From Actinernus sp. WN-2022 (taxonomy: Eukaryota; Cnidaria; Anthozoa; Actiniaria; Actinernidae), in NCBI GenBank assembly GCA_030867875.1, contig JAOWCC010000577.1, positions 155,178,344-155,242,343 on the forward strand: a stretch of DNA of 64,000 nt, in the 5' to 3' direction. Below are positions 1 through 12,280 of the stretch, one piece after another. The notes under the pieces were generated by a model, which was not told the origin of the DNA, did no database searches, and saw only the letters and a program-made list of their open reading frames with translations. A program made the translations under genes and the position numbers. How positions within the stretch are numbered: the first letter of the stretch is position 1; each line of letters starts with the position of its first letter.

Positions 1-1785
1 AACGTAGCCTGCAATGCAGGCGTTTCTAGGTGTTTTCCCCGCTTTCGTGGACGTTTTCCGCTCGCGAATGAATTTCAGACGAGTAGGAATGGAGCGAGGA
101 CGAAAAGCCATTCTTCCCTCGTCCAAATATATTGCGGTTTCCCAAATAAAACGCCTGCAGGATACATAGAACGAGCGTTTTGGGGAGAACCCGACGAATT
201 TGGAGTTTTCTAGTAGTATGTTCTCATTCCTTGGTTGAGAGAGATGACTCCGCAAAGCCATGTCTAAAACTAAAACAGGCCTTGTTGTAATCCGTGCTAC
301 AGGGCAAACACAATCTGATGGGTATTGCCGGATGAAACCCCAGTCCGGGATCAGAGCGAGGGGATGTTCTATAGGAGCTGAAAAAAGGACTTTCGGGTGA
401 ACATCTGCATGTTATGTGGCTTGGGTGATCGATAATATTGATTTGTTAACTCCATAGTGAGTGAGTGAGTGAGTGAGTGAGTGAGCGACACAAGTCCCTC
501 CATCCCAATAACTCGTGGGCTGCTATGCAACATCCACGATCTAAAAAGGAACTACCTCGTTTCTTGGTGGAGTGGGAAAGGAAAAGAACCTCTGCTAGCA
601 GGGTAAACAGACGTAATATCAAAGTTAGAACCTTTCGTGTGGAAAAGAAGTGTTCCATTTTTGACAGAAGGCCTTTGGGAAGTCTTGGAAACCATTTGCA
701 AGTTTCCTGTTTACAAAAACGTGAATTCCATGGTTAAAAAGTTCAAATTACCGGTAGTTCATTTAGTTGGCCAACGTGTCGATATTTCAATTTCCTTTTA
801 ACCGAAGTGAATTTTGGTGTAAATTGTAAATAGACATGTATGTAAGATAGTAGCAGCCATCCGGCTCAATCATGCAAGATGGGGATTTGCGGCATTTTTA
901 AAACCAATACGATAATACGATACTGATATCATAAAAATCCTCGACACTTTACACGTTATTAACACCGTCATGGTTTAATAACTACAGTCGGTAGCCACTG
1001 ATTAGCAATTCAGCCGGCCTGACGAACCGTAGAAAAAAAAAGTCAAATTCACCGGATTACTAGGGTGATGAACATTCACCAACTATCGACTGGACGTCAT
1101 ACGTTTGTCTTCTTTATGTGTCGCTGTTCATGTTTTTACCATATGCAAGGAATTGCATGTCGCACTCGTTACTCTCTACACAAACTGCTGGCCTTTTTTG
1201 CTTAACTGTTTAAGGTTTTCTTAAAAATATTTGATTCAAAATAACTTCCGTCCGTTAAACTTTCAAAGTGTTTCTTAACACAATTGTTTTCCACCCTCCC
1301 TTGAATAGTAGTACTTAGCCTGACTACAGATCACAATGATATGATGACGTCACGGTTGATTGCCTGAATAACTTTATTCCCACCAACTTTATTTCAATAA
1401 GGTAACGGAGTTTTAACACGCTATCATCACTTCTTTAGAAATCAGTTAAATTGTTTACAAACATACTGCTTACGCATTCGTCTTCGGGTATTTATATCCA
1501 AAATATTCTGAAAGTCTACCCTGCAGTTGTTTTACAATCGGCTAAACGCATACAGCTCAGCTATTTCTCACGAAAGAGAACATAAATACTGCCAGTTATT
1601 CATAAGCGAGATAACAAGACTTAGACCGAATACTCTGTTTTAACTTTGTAACGCTTTTCCCGTCGATCGAACGAATTTTGATTTGGAAACTGAATTGTTA
1701 TTGGTCGAGAATAGTTTGATCGAGGCTTTGTTGCCGTGGCCGGTAGGGACAAAACACAAACATTTAATTTAGGACAGGAAACACA
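1..1785. other. Region without recognisable gene
   Basis: A GTGA microsatellite lies at 457-485. Short open frames around 446-737 and 1621-1806 have no recognisable homology and no clear splice context. Nothing else supportable is seen. Confidence 0.5.
457..485. repeat. (GTGA)n microsatellite
   Basis: About seven perfect GTGA units. Confidence 0.95.
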
Positions 1786-2047
1786 CACAAACTTAATAAA
1801 ACGCACTCAAACTTAATAAGATGCACGCAAACTTAATAAAAGGCACGCAAACATAATAAAAGGCACGCAAACATAATAAAATGCACGCAAACTTAATAAA
1901 ACGCACTCAAACTTAATAAAACGCACTCAAACTTAATAAAATGCACCCAAACTTAATAAAAGGCACGCAAACATAATAAAATGCACGCAAACTTTAGAGA
2001 GAGGTGTAAACACACGAAGTGAAAATCGCGTGCAAACTTAATAAAAC
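1786..2047. repeat. 20-bp tandem array, left block
   Basis: Roughly a dozen degenerate copies of GCACGCAAACTTAATAAAAG. The same unit resumes at 2985. Confidence 0.9.
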
Positions 2048-2555
2048 GTACTTCAAAAACTCATGAATAATTAATGAGCATTTTGTCCAACCAGATGAAG
2101 TAAATCAGTCACGTGCATGCTCCTTTATACCTGATAAAATCTCATCATTCTAAAAAGCCCGCAGAGGGATTTGATTTCTGTCCCAGAGGGAAACGGGGTT
2201 AATGATCGAGACAATGGAATTTCTATTGATGTTTCAGCTTTTTCATTGAATTGCTAATTAGGATGAACGTTTTATATAAAGAATACTAATGAACATGAAA
2301 TGTTATATAAAGTTTCATCCTAATTAAGAATTCACTGATAAAGACCCAAAGATAGCAAAAAGTACATGGAACATAAGGTACCTAGATAATAAATTTTGCA
2401 CTAAATTTACTAATATCAGCAGACTACCGAGATACACATATAATATTTTTAAAATGAAGTTATCCAACTACCATTACTTGTTTACCGAGCCAATGTTTAG
2501 TTCCAATTAATAAACCAAACTCAAAGCCGTAAAATAATAAAAACGTGCATTAAAC

Positions 2556-2684
2556 TTACATATTTTGTGCCGGAGTCAAAACTTTAGAGTCTGCCGTCAT
2601 GTCAGTCACATCGCTTTCCAAGTCTTGAACTTTATCGAGGTAAACCACGACACCAAATCCTTCAAGTGCACGTTCTTCTTGCAT
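2556..2684 (-). CDS. Short unassigned open frame or exon
   Basis: 42 codons, beginning MQEERALEGFGVVVYLDKVQ and ending PAQNM. The end reads atatgtaagt, so it could either stop at TAA or splice at GT just before it. Amino-acid content looks protein-like (charged, no low complexity) but I do not recognise it. It lies inside the putative insertion 2054-2978, so it may be transposon-derived. Confidence 0.3.
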   Translation of the reverse strand: MQEERALEGFGVVVYLDKVQDLESDVTDMTADSKVLTPAQNM

Positions 2685-2875
2685 TGCGAAACGCCGCTTC
2701 AAACAATATAGTATTGTAATTTCTTCATGTCATTCCCTTGAGATGTTCGTAATTGCAGGCGGTGATTACTCGAATATTTTGCATGCCGTTGTGAATACAA
2801 AGGTTCAAAATAATGGTTCATTAAGTAACCATTCCCTTGAGATGTGCGTCTCTCTTTCATTGCATTCTTAAAGCC

Positions 2876-2977
2876 GTTTAAAACACTCACAGCACGTGTT
2901 TTATCAAGTCTAAAAATTCTCGGGCTTCGCCCTCGAATTTTTAAACTTGATAAAACACTGCTCTTCGTGTTTTAAAC
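2876..2977. repeat. ~100-bp imperfect palindrome
   Basis: Arms run gtttaaaacac... to ...gtgttttaaac, centred on gggcttcgccc at about 2922-2932. Both arms carry gttttatcaagt. It would form a long hairpin. Confidence 0.85.
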
Positions 2978-2984
2978 AGTACTT

Positions 2985-3225
2985 AAACTTCATAAAATGC
3001 ACGCAAACTTTAGAAAGAGGATGCAAACACACAAAGTGCAAATCGCGTGCAAACTTCAGGTAAAAACGCACGCAAACTTAATAAAACGCTCGCAAGCTTT
3101 AGAAAGAGGAATCCAAACTTTAGAAAGAGGATGCAAACACACAAAGTGAAAATCGCGTGCAAACTTAATAAAACGCACGCAAACTTAATAAAACGCACGC
3201 AAAGTTAACAAATGCACGCAAAGAA
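2985..3225. repeat. 20-bp tandem array, right block
   Basis: Continues the cacgcaaacttaataaaa unit of the left block, interspersed with a longer variant (ctttagaaagagg... cacaaagtg...). The two blocks look like one array split by an insertion. Confidence 0.85.
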
Positions 3226-4120
3226 AAACGGAGGCCAGGTTACTGAGCCGAATGAGCACGCGATCATTCTGGAAGCCATTTCGTCTCGAGAGGTAAGTTG
3301 TCTTTTTATTGTCACCTGTTTTTTTATATTTTGTGGAGAATATATGACCCCTTAAACTGCTAGAACATTTCTGTACGTCATCCAATATTTTTCTGTTTCA
3401 AATTCTGGAACTTTCTCTTTTTTGTTTCATAAAATCTCGCATATAGCTTGTCCAAAGTTCACTCATGGCTCATGCACTTATCGACTCAGTGAGTGATCAT
3501 GAGTCACGCCCGGGTGGTTCTCGGAAGAGTTTGAAATAGCTAGTACCTGAATGAAATACCTCCACGAAGTCCAGAACTCCAATGGTGTATTACATGCTGA
3601 TACAAATGTATCAGGCTGATACAAATGCGAAATATTGCATATTTGCAGAGCACCACAGCAGTGGAATATTAAACCAGCTTTAATTAAGCTAGCTTAACAG
3701 GACCTGAGTATGACGCCGGCTGGCTGGCCTGCCTTGGCTGTGAAATACACCCAAATTTAATTGGACCAGTTTGGAGAGGGGTGGCCTGCAGCCCGGCAAA
3801 CAGGGTAGCATGTAATCTCGACCCGTTCCCTGGCAAATACAGGGTTTGCGCCCTCTCCTTTTCCTCCCCTTCCCCTGTCTTCCTTTTTTTGTCCTTGCAC
3901 CATTCTTCCCTCATTCAAATATAAAATACGTATACAAGATTCGGCACTACTGGCCAATTTTATTCAAGGTAAATAAACTGAGCATCAAAAAATGCCATGC
4001 AGTAACTCCGTGCAGAAATCAACATACTTTGGTACGGCGGGCCACATCTAACTTGGGTCTTCTGGAAAACGTTTCTGTCAACGTTAAATGTAAAGGTAAA
4101 GCAGCCGGGCTTATTTAACA
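3226..4120. other. Region without recognisable gene
   Basis: A purine-rich stretch near 3690-3900 yields overlapping open frames on both strands, none recognisable. Nothing supportable is seen. Confidence 0.4.
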
Positions 4121-4124
4121 TCAG

Positions 4125-4345
4125 TACCCCACGACAGTCTGGTGAGACTGATAAACTTGAGGTCGACGTGGGACTACGATTTCGACCGGCGTCCTTTTCC
4201 GAGAAGACGTGAAGTTCTAACCATTTGCAGCACCTTCTACTCGGTTATTTTAAGACTCCGAGGGTTGGACCGGCAAGGGTTTTGAACCGTTGATCTCCCG
4301 CACATCAAACCGGCGCGTAACCACTGAGCTAACCGGGAGGGACAG
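4125..4345 (-). mobile_element. tRNA-derived SINE (family A)
   Basis: On the minus strand a tRNA-like head carries an A box (ggttagctcagtggttac) and a B box (ggttcaaaaccc). It is followed by a body containing gtcttctcggaaaaggacg and ctgcaaatggttaga. The body recurs at 47560-47785 and, in part, at 40895-40990. Confidence 0.75.
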
Positions 4346-4803
4346 GAGCTTAACCACTGAGCTAACCGGGATATGTCAATCATTTCGCCAGCTCAAAAGA
4401 TTATGAACCCACCTGCTTTCCACCCACCGCGTGTGTACTTCATCCTCCCCCTTATTTACCATTCAAAATGATTTACTCGATATTAATTTTGAAGCTTTCC
4501 CTGTGTTCGCTTCCATTTTGATACTGTCGAGCCGGCAAAGTTCACTCTACATAGGTACTGTAGTAATATTTTGCTGAGTAGGCGTTCCTAAACCGGTATC
4601 CGATGATAAGAAATTATTCGAAGTACGAACTTTTCTTCATGTGAAATTGTACCTTAAATCCTCACCATTAAGTAAAGCGTTGACACAAAGCCACTTGCTA
4701 ACTTTGTAGTAAAAAGAAAACTTCTGTATCGGATTGAAGAAATCTGAGTCGTTGAACCAAAAAAAAGGTTTTCAGTTCGCGGTTAATTTCGACATATTGA
4801 AAT

Positions 4804-4956
4804 GGGTGTAGCTGTGCTGGGAAGCGTGCAATCGTCTTTTCAGTTTTCCATACATTTGTCTGTAAATGTTCCCGCGGACTTTGTTTGACTCGCTATTGCA
4901 GAGAAATGTATGGAAACTGAAAACACGATTGCACGCTTCCCAGCACAGCTACATCC
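4804..4956. mobile_element. Foldback MITE core, family B copy 1
   Basis: Arms of about 57 bp: gtagctgtgctgggaagcgt at left is repeated in reverse at right. Related sequence (aacactgtatttcgcgccat) continues to about 5065. Copies 2 and 3 lie at 11962-12280 and 14937-15175. Confidence 0.85.
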
Positions 4957-5070
4957 CTCAAATTTCGGTCAGTCAATCTTTTACCTGGTATCTTAAGCTA
5001 TAACACTGTATTTCGCGCCATGTTGGCACCCCTTTCAAAATGTCGGGCTTAAACGCGAACTGGTCTATTG

Positions 5071-5916
5071 CCCCCCCAGGGAGAGGGGGGTACTCCCTCC
5101 ATATACATCGCCATATAGGTATGTGCTGCGGGATAGGGTATGGTTTTCGAGGTGCCGGACCCTTAAATAGGGTCTTTGTATTATCTTTGTATTATCAGCT
5201 CCACTGATGCCTTCTTTAGTCCATCATTTTCGCACCAGGCCTTAAAGCCCGCCTTAAAGTCAAAACTTGTCATCTTACAATAAGAGTATTCAAATAGTAA
5301 CTATATATAGTGGTCGCTTCGTGCTCACTAATCGCAATAATTGATGTGAAATGCGGTAACCGCTGTATATATGTTGGGCTTGGCCGGTCAACCACTTCCG
5401 CCCTTGGTATTTAATCATGATATAAACAAGTCTATCACCCACATAAAATATCCCATCCTTTTAAGGAGAATTGTCGAGCAAATGCACGATATTGCATTTC
5501 AAGAGTTATGGAAACAAAAAAAAACGTACCCCAGCATTTGCTCGACGCCCGCTAAACGTAACAATCTTCAATAAACGTAAAGCATTACATATTAGTTATT
5601 TAATCATTACGACACCAAAACAATTTAATTACATTATAAAAGACAATGAAGCATTCAGAGTTCAATTGATGCTATACTATCCACAAATTAAACTGAGAGA
5701 AATAAAAAGATCTGTTCAATAAATTCCGAGTATTCACTTGTCCCTTAAATAGGGTCTCATATTTTAGTTTCAAGCCTTGGAAAGGGTACCCATTTTACGA
5801 TTTTTCACCCTTAAATAGGGTCGGGGTTTCGATATCTCCGCGGCACACCCTATCCTAAATTTCTGGGAATCCCCACTCCTCCTGGGGGGAAGGGGGGGGG
5901 GGGGGGGGGGGGGGGG
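5071..5916. mobile_element. Poly-G-capped repeat element, copy 1
   Basis: Begins cccccccagggagaggggg, then gtactccctccatata; it ends atccccactcctcctggggg followed by a 25-base G run. Inside, the motif acccttaaatagggtc recurs four times. Short open frames (5371-5722) are not recognisable. The same end structure is seen at 23285-24145 and 41000-41299. Confidence 0.65.
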
Positions 5917-5929
5917 ATGGGGGGAGACA

Positions 5930-6104
5930 ATTGACCGATTTAATTTGTAATTTTTTTGTCCCGATTCAGTCAAAAAGTCACCTGACTTTTTCCTTGAGTT
6001 ATGTTTTCTTGTTGTTCTGTATCCCAAGAGGAAATGTGAATCCTCTGGAGAGATGTCACATGATCTGAATTGGGACAACAAATGTACAAGCTAAATCAGT
6101 CAAT
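5930..6104. mobile_element. Short MITE, family C copy 1
   Basis: Ends ttgaccgattta... and ...taaatcagtcaa. The right part (caattcagatcatgtgac in reverse) matches the family C copy at 38871-39400. Confidence 0.6.
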
Positions 6105-6202
6105 TCCAACTGAGAACAATGCTGGACTGCACGATCCAACTTGCCACACTTGGATCGAGTTTGTCCAACATTGTTTTCTACCACCCCAACAAATTTTCAT
6201 CG

Positions 6203-6606
6203 AGTTATCCAACATTGTTCGATATATTGATCAGGGCTTAATGTAACGGGGTGTTACGGGTTGGATCGTGTTATCCACCAATGTTCGATAGATTGACCAA
6301 GGCTTAATGTAACGGGATATAACGGGATGTTACGGGATGGATCGTGTTATCCACCAATGTTCGATAGATTGACCAGGGCTTACTGTAACGGGATATAACG
6401 GGATGTTACGGGATGGATCGTGTTATCCACCAATGTTCGATAGATTGACCAGGGCTTAATGTAACGGGATATAACGGGATGTTACGGGATGGATCGTGTT
6501 ATCCACCAATGTTAAATAGATTGACCAGGGCTTAATGTAACGGGATATAACGGGATGTTATGGGTTGGATCGTGTTATCCACCAATGTTCGATAGATTGA
6601 CCAGGG
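6203..6606. repeat. 76-bp minisatellite, about five copies
   Basis: The unit contains gtaacgggatataacgggat, gatcgtgttatccaccaatg and agattgaccagggcttaa. Full units start at about 6309, 6385, 6461 and 6537; the copies before these are shorter or diverged. Confidence 0.95.
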
Positions 6607-9242
6607 CATAACACTAAGTCATTCTATCAGACTTTGTCAACTGTTGCAATATCAGTCAGTATTTGTGTTACACAACCTTCGGTGCCGCCCCATCATGCAT
6701 CAGGCACAGAATTTTGAAAGTTACTGCACATAGCCTATTCTAGGCTTTAATTGCTGAGAAAAAAGGCTGGGAAAGAAATACTTTCAAATGGCTAACTAAA
6801 AGACGAAATGAATATCTGCCTACCACACTGACCGACAAATAAACTAATGGTTTCACAAACTAGGTAAGAAGTCGTGATACTAATCTAAACAACAGCTGTG
6901 AACAATATGCAAATCCAAATTTAGCACATAGTAAAGTATAAGTACTGGCCTCCGCTAACCATCATTTTGTCACTTTATTGAATAAATGCACAATATTGCT
7001 ACATCACCGTAATCCAAGTTACTGAAAGATGAGCCACTAAATTATTAAAGACCGAGGAAACGAAGTCGAAGCTAGCTGCCCATTTTTCTGAATTGCGGCG
7101 AAACAAAAATAGAAAAGGTTGCGCTATAAAAGTATATCTTAGACTAGATGGCAAAAATGGAAAGAATTCCGATTGTCACTTTAACATGAAGTTTTGTGTG
7201 GGCGGTTTGGAGATTTGCTGGCGTTACTCTGCGATCTGACTGTAGCGTACACAACAGCGCTTGTGTTGCAAGCGAAGAGAGACTGGAATAATTCAGCCTT
7301 GCGAGCTTATTCCATTTCAGTCTGCGCGGCCAAAATCATTTCAAGTTTATATCATTTTCTTGTGCTGAAATAACCTCGAGGGGCTGTTTCGCATGCTAAG
7401 TTGACTGAATTTATTATCTTTTTACTAGGCCATATCTCTAAGCCGATATTGTACCAGTTTCCTCCCCCGATTGGACTTGATAAGTGTTATCAAAGAAAGG
7501 TAAGAATTTTGTAAATCCTCTGTGACTCGCGGAATAGACTATTGCATACTGAAATCTTATTCGTTGCCGTAATCAAACTGGTACTTTAATAGAGGCGTTT
7601 CACTTTAATTAAGCCGGTCATTTTAAAAGCCGTACATTTGCTGATGCAACTTCCAACACTAACGAAAAAAGCTAAATGCATGCTTAAATTATCAATTTGA
7701 GTTTATCATAATATGACAAAGCAAATTAAGGCAGTGAATTCTCTCTTCATACGATCAATTTTTGCATTTCCTCCTCTTAAGAACGAGACTTTAATTGCTA
7801 AACAGATGTGTACTATCCGGCCAGGTACAGAGTTAAATAGTTACTAGCAAAGAGAACCACCAAAATCCAAATCCAAATAAAGGAACATACTAACCTCAAG
7901 CGCCGAGGGCAATAATCTCAATTAGGAAACTCTAAACGGAAGCCACTTAACACATTCTTAACTGGTAGATAGTTTACCGGTTCATTAATGTAGCATTTCA
8001 GCCGTGTGATGTCTTTTTTTGATCAATGAATGAAACGCTAAGTGCGGGCGAAGAGTACCCATTAGTCCATACCTTCACCTGCGACTTAACACCATCGTAT
8101 TTAAAGGAACCTCGACTAAGTGTGTCGTACAGAGTTCGACGGCAAGTCCACGGTTTTCGCTTGTCTGTGTGAACGTTTGCAGCAATTCATGTTAGCTCAT
8201 TCAAGCACCACTAACCACGGAATGGCAGCGTTTTTGATCGTAAGTAATAACGAATCGTTAGCATTTCTCTTTTAAATACCAATAATATCGAAAGCAGAGA
8301 GGGCTGACTGTATGGTTAACTGTATATTTACGACAAATTCCTATTGGGGCGGAAAAGCAATATAAAAATTGCAATGAACAGAAAAAAGACTGACAGTAGT
8401 CAAGACATTTCATTTTATAAAATAATTTTCCACTTCTTCAGATCATGAGATTGAAAACAATACCAGTAATGTTTTGAAGAATGGAAAAGAACGGACAAAT
8501 TGTGTTCTCTAAAGACATGAATAACATTGCTGTAAAACACAATCATTTAGATTCATATATAGTATCAGTTGAATCATCTGATAAGAGAGCAACGGTGGAA
8601 CAACAAGGAAAAATCACTAATTCCTCCTCAATTTTATTAAAGTACTTAAAAGATTAAGTACGGAGACTAGAAGTGTCAATCTCCCGAAAAAAACGTTTCC
8701 AAATTTAGCCGGTTTACGTCGAGAAACTACTAATTATTAGCTGGAAATTTTAATGAAAACACCTGTAGGATTAGCAATTATTGTACATGTGCCTTAATGG
8801 GGAGTTAGATACTGCAGCTACAACATTACTAGAAAAGACCTGGCTCGACACTGACTCGATGGCCTAAAATTGTCATAAAGCCATAGTTTGTTGCTGGGAT
8901 CATTTTAGGGGCTTTATAAATATAATGGCTTTCGGCTTCTTCTGTGAAGTCAAGTTAAATCAAACTAACCCGAAGCAATATATTTGTCGTATACATCTCA
9001 CACTTTAGGAATTTGGAAAATTCCTTTTCGGCATTGCCACTGTCAGAAAATGTAATGCTCCAAATTATGCTCGACTGCAGGTATATGAGTTCGTGATTAT
9101 GCCCGGCAAAAGCGAGTTCTCCTCACCCCCACCCCACCCCCAATAATAATTAAAATACACTGATATTACGAGAAAAAAAACATTTGCTACCAGCCGCTAT
9201 ATCCAAATACACCGGAGCACTTGGAAAAGTCAAGCGACAACC
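6607..9242. other. Region without recognisable gene
   Basis: No long open frames. A start codon followed closely by a donor (ATGGCAGCGTTTTTGATC then gtaagt, 8222-8239, plus strand) could be a first exon, but no second exon was recognised. No repeats of note were seen. Confidence 0.4.
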
Positions 9243-9330
9243 GCCTCCCAGTTAGCTGAGTGGTAGAGTTCCTGCCGGGTATTCTAGCGAAAGGCCGCGG
9301 GTTCGTATCCTATAGAAGTCAGAGTAAATT
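9243..9330 (+). mobile_element. tRNA-like SINE head
   Basis: A box ttagctgagtggtagagttc and B box gggttcgtatcc at tRNA-like spacing. There is no convincing mature tRNA cloverleaf, so it is treated as a SINE fragment. Confidence 0.55.
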
Positions 9331-9354
9331 ATACTTTTCTTAATAGCTTCATCT

Positions 9355-9730
9355 AACACCGGGAGCGGAAGGCCAATATAATGCTTTATTTTCACAATGG
9401 CGAGGTTTTCTCGTGCTACGCATGATAGCTACGTGCTATCATTAGGATCATTGTTTGCCTAGTTGCATAAAATTATTGTTTTTTATGTCGCGATTATTTC
9501 AGCTTGTATATGGTGTAGTGGATAGGAGAGAGGACTAGAAACCAATCGAGCGAGTCCGGGTCGTACCACATTCCGTTTTGTAACATCTTCTTCTTTCAAG
9601 TTTACTTCTCGGTAAAAAATAAGTCAGTAGTTCTAAGTTACTAGGAGATGCGTGAGGGAATAAGTCGAGGGGATTTATACATTAAAATGCAAGGGGAATA
9701 TGTGCTAAAGCGGCATTGATAATATGCAAG
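9355..9730 (+). mobile_element. tRNA-derived SINE (family D), copy 1
   Basis: It holds ttcacaatggcgaggttttc, a tRNA-like core (tggtgtagtggataggagag ... gagtccgggtcgtaccac at 9510-9575), then catcttcttctttcaagt and aataagtcgagggg. All of these occur in the same order in reverse complement at 48230-48665. Confidence 0.75.
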
Positions 9731-10078
9731 GGAGTATATAGGACGAAGAAAGTGAGGGGATATGGGATATATTGGTCGTAGTAGAACAAAGGAAACTGAA
9801 CCAAAGTAACAATACGCTGTAAAATAGGACAATCATCAACTATAGCCGATTGTGGTCGAAATTATGCCGACGGTATACTGGGATTTGGGTTTGGGTTTTA
9901 ATAGTGTAACGGAAACGTTGGAACGTTTTCATTTTTGGGGGCTCCTTTTCAACATCACGACAGTTACCTTATCTCTGCGTTAGAGAGAACAACTTTGCAT
10001 GCCCTGTGTTGATGTTTACCCTGTTTATTCTCCACTAAATTTTCTGAAAGAGCACATGTGATTGGAATTATGGGTAAA

Positions 10079-10388
10079 AGGAAGTCTAATTTGAACATTC
10101 TAAAATTATCAAATGTTCCAGTAGCACGACGCTAGCGATTTCATGTTAATTTTTGACACATGCGTCAAAACGACTTTTGGATTAATGTCCTCCTTTAGAT
10201 TTCAGTAAAACTACTTGAAACATTTCGTCGAGATTAACATAAGCTGTTCTATTTTGGTTCAATGTTGTTTCGTATGCCTTGATGCTAAATTAGGATACAC
10301 CTAAATATATTTGGTTATAACTGTTGGAAAATACTAGAACGTTTTGAACCTTCGTCACCTCTCTTTCTCCTACGCCATCTATAACAAT
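10079..10388 (+). repeat. Interspersed repeat E, copy 1
   Basis: About 310 bp beginning aggaagtctaatttgaacat and ending near tacgccatctata. It is repeated in the same orientation at 26491-26793 with clear but diverged identity. Confidence 0.8.
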
Positions 10389-10436
10389 ATTGCATTTATT
10401 GAATTGACAAATAAAAGAGTGTTCTCCGTGTCCTAT

Positions 10437-10780
10437 TTAAGGGTTAGAGACTGAGGTGAGTGCTTTATCGGCAAATATAGGCACGCGCTGACTGTACGAT
10501 GAATACTGCAGTATGAAGAACTTTTGAGTTCATCGTACAGTCCGGCAGCAAGTGACTATATGTAATGGTTAGCCGAGACGTGATGCGAGTGCTTTATAAA
10601 TACAATAACCTATTTGTGGCGTCGAAATATGCCCTGATATTTCGTCCGCGGACATTATCAGATCAGAGAAGAGAACAGTTCCCGATGATGGGTTATAACG
10701 GCAAATATAGAGTTCATCGTACAGTCAGCAAGTGACTATATTTGCCGATAAAGCACAAACATAAAGTCTCTAACCCTTTT
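10437..10780. mobile_element. Foldback element with subterminal repeats
   Basis: The ends are inverted: gggttagagactgaggtgag...tgctttatcggcaaatat at left and the reverse complement (atatttgccgataaagcac...agtctctaaccc) at right. A second inverted motif, tcatcgtacagtc, occurs three times inside. Confidence 0.7.
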
Positions 10781-11552
10781 AACGATTTTTACAATATTCA
10801 CCGCTGAGTTTCTTGAATGCATGGAATTTACACACCAAGGCTCATACGTTTGACATAAGCTACCAAATATACCTCCAAAACACATAAGAAAATAGTAAAA
10901 GCGAATCCAAATAATGTTTATTATTACTTACCGATAAATTTGTCACACATATGAGGCAAATTAGACTCCTTTAACAGCACGAATAATGCCCTCACCAACG
11001 GCTCTAGCTTCTTCAATTCACCTTCACTTCGGCGGCTGCCATATCGAAAGTACGTAATACGTAAAATCGCGCTCTTTTTTCACGTGTACATGACGTCATA
11101 AAATTATTGGTAATTCTCCACCCCCATCCCGGGGTAGTGTAGTAATTCGTGGTAATTGCCCATGGGTCAGAGCATGAAATTTCTGTAAAGCCACTGTATT
11201 TGCCCCTACATTGCCCGGTAAAATCCCCTCATGTCGCGGGGGTGGGGGGCCGGGGATACAAGTTGACTAGTGCATAACATAAAGGAGTCAAGTATTTTGC
11301 ATGAATTAAATCATTTTACGGTAAATATATCCATAAAGAAATGTCATTCAATAGAAAATGTAATATCCAACTAAGTACAGAACTTTGCAAAGAATAATTT
11401 ACTTTGGCATTCGGTCAGTGAAGTTGACGGAATGAAAACAAAGACAAAGCGAAGCTGCCTGCGAGCTCAATACACCACAGGCTACCCAAGCGTAAGGTTT
11501 TTGATTAACCGTTTATTTATATAGCCGTTTTACAAGACTTGACTGGAAATTG

Positions 11553-11960
11553 AGAGAGAGTTTTTAGAAATTGCAATAATTCTGTAAATATTGAAATAAA
11601 AGAAACAAGACTTTACCTGTGTTGGTCAGTTATAGAGGTTTTGCACCACCACGTGATGGCAGCCATGTTGGTGGCCAGAACAATAGAATGTTATTCCTTT
11701 GAGATTTGATTTTTCACATGATTGAACAAATCTCATTGTTTCTGGCCACCAACATGGCTGCCATCACGTGGTGGTGCAAAACCTCTATTGGGCTGTGTCT
11801 ATGTGTATATACTGGTCTGGTTCTGCCGGGGATGAAAAATCGTCCAAGTGCGCTGAAATTGCACATAGACACAGCCCAATAACTGACCAACACACAGGTA
11901 AAGTATTGTTTCTTTTATTTTAATATTTACAGAATTATTGCAATTTCTGAAAACCTCTCT
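11553..11960. mobile_element. Nested foldback elements
   Basis: Outer arms (11553-11640, agagagagtttttagaaatt...cctgtgttggtcagtta) repeat inverted at 11880-11960. The outer palindrome is interrupted by an inner one (about 11634-11787) with ~53-bp arms, gaggttttgcaccaccacgt...catgttggtggccag. The outer palindrome then resumes with its own inner arms tgggctgtgtctatgtg / cacatagacacagccca. Confidence 0.85.
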
Positions 11961-11961
11961 A

Positions 11962-12280
11962 ATGGCGCGAAATACAGTGTTTGAATGGGTATCCGAGATT
12001 AACTGATCAAAATTTAGAGGGATGTAGCTGTGCTGGTAAGCGTGCAATCGTGTTTTTAGTTTCCCATACATTTGTCTGTAACAAGGCAGAAAAAATTACA
12101 GGACAAAATGTATGGGAAACTAAAAACCACGATTGCACCGTTCCCAGCACAGCTATCGGTCAGGTAATCTTTTACCTGGTATCTTAAGTTTGTATCTGAA
12201 GAATAAATTCATAAATTCGATTTAACCGGAAATTATTTGGCACTGGAGATTCCATGCAAACACTGTATTTCGCGCCATGT
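11962..12280. mobile_element. Foldback MITE, family B copy 2
   Basis: Terminal atggcgcgaaatacagtgtt is inverted at 12259-12279. A second pair of arms (gatgtagctgtgctggtaag...) lies at 12017-12156. It abuts the nested foldback on its left. Confidence 0.8.

Larger units (their letters stand above)
2054..2978. mobile_element. Insertion splitting the 20-bp array
   Basis: About 925 bp without the array unit, flanked on both sides by GTACTT (2048-2053 and 2979-2984), which could be a 6-bp target duplication. It ends in a ~100-bp hairpin and contains a short open frame with codon-like content (2556-2684). The element type is not identified. Confidence 0.45.

Noticed and set aside
477..737. 86-codon plus-strand frame after the GTGA microsatellite
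   Set aside because: Its reverse strand is also open, no homology is recognised, and the start lies in the microsatellite.
1786..2047. Possible CRISPR-like array of short repeats
   Set aside because: Units are contiguous and degenerate with no unique spacers, and the genome is animal. It is an ordinary minisatellite.
3684..4118. Overlapping frames on both strands
   Set aside because: Caused by a purine/pyrimidine-skewed tract; no recognisable product.
4240..4345. tRNA-like sequences (also at 9243, 9510, 36085, 47690 and 48400)
   Set aside because: They have A and B boxes but not a consistent cloverleaf or anticodon arm, and they recur with shared non-tRNA bodies. They are called SINEs, not tRNA genes.
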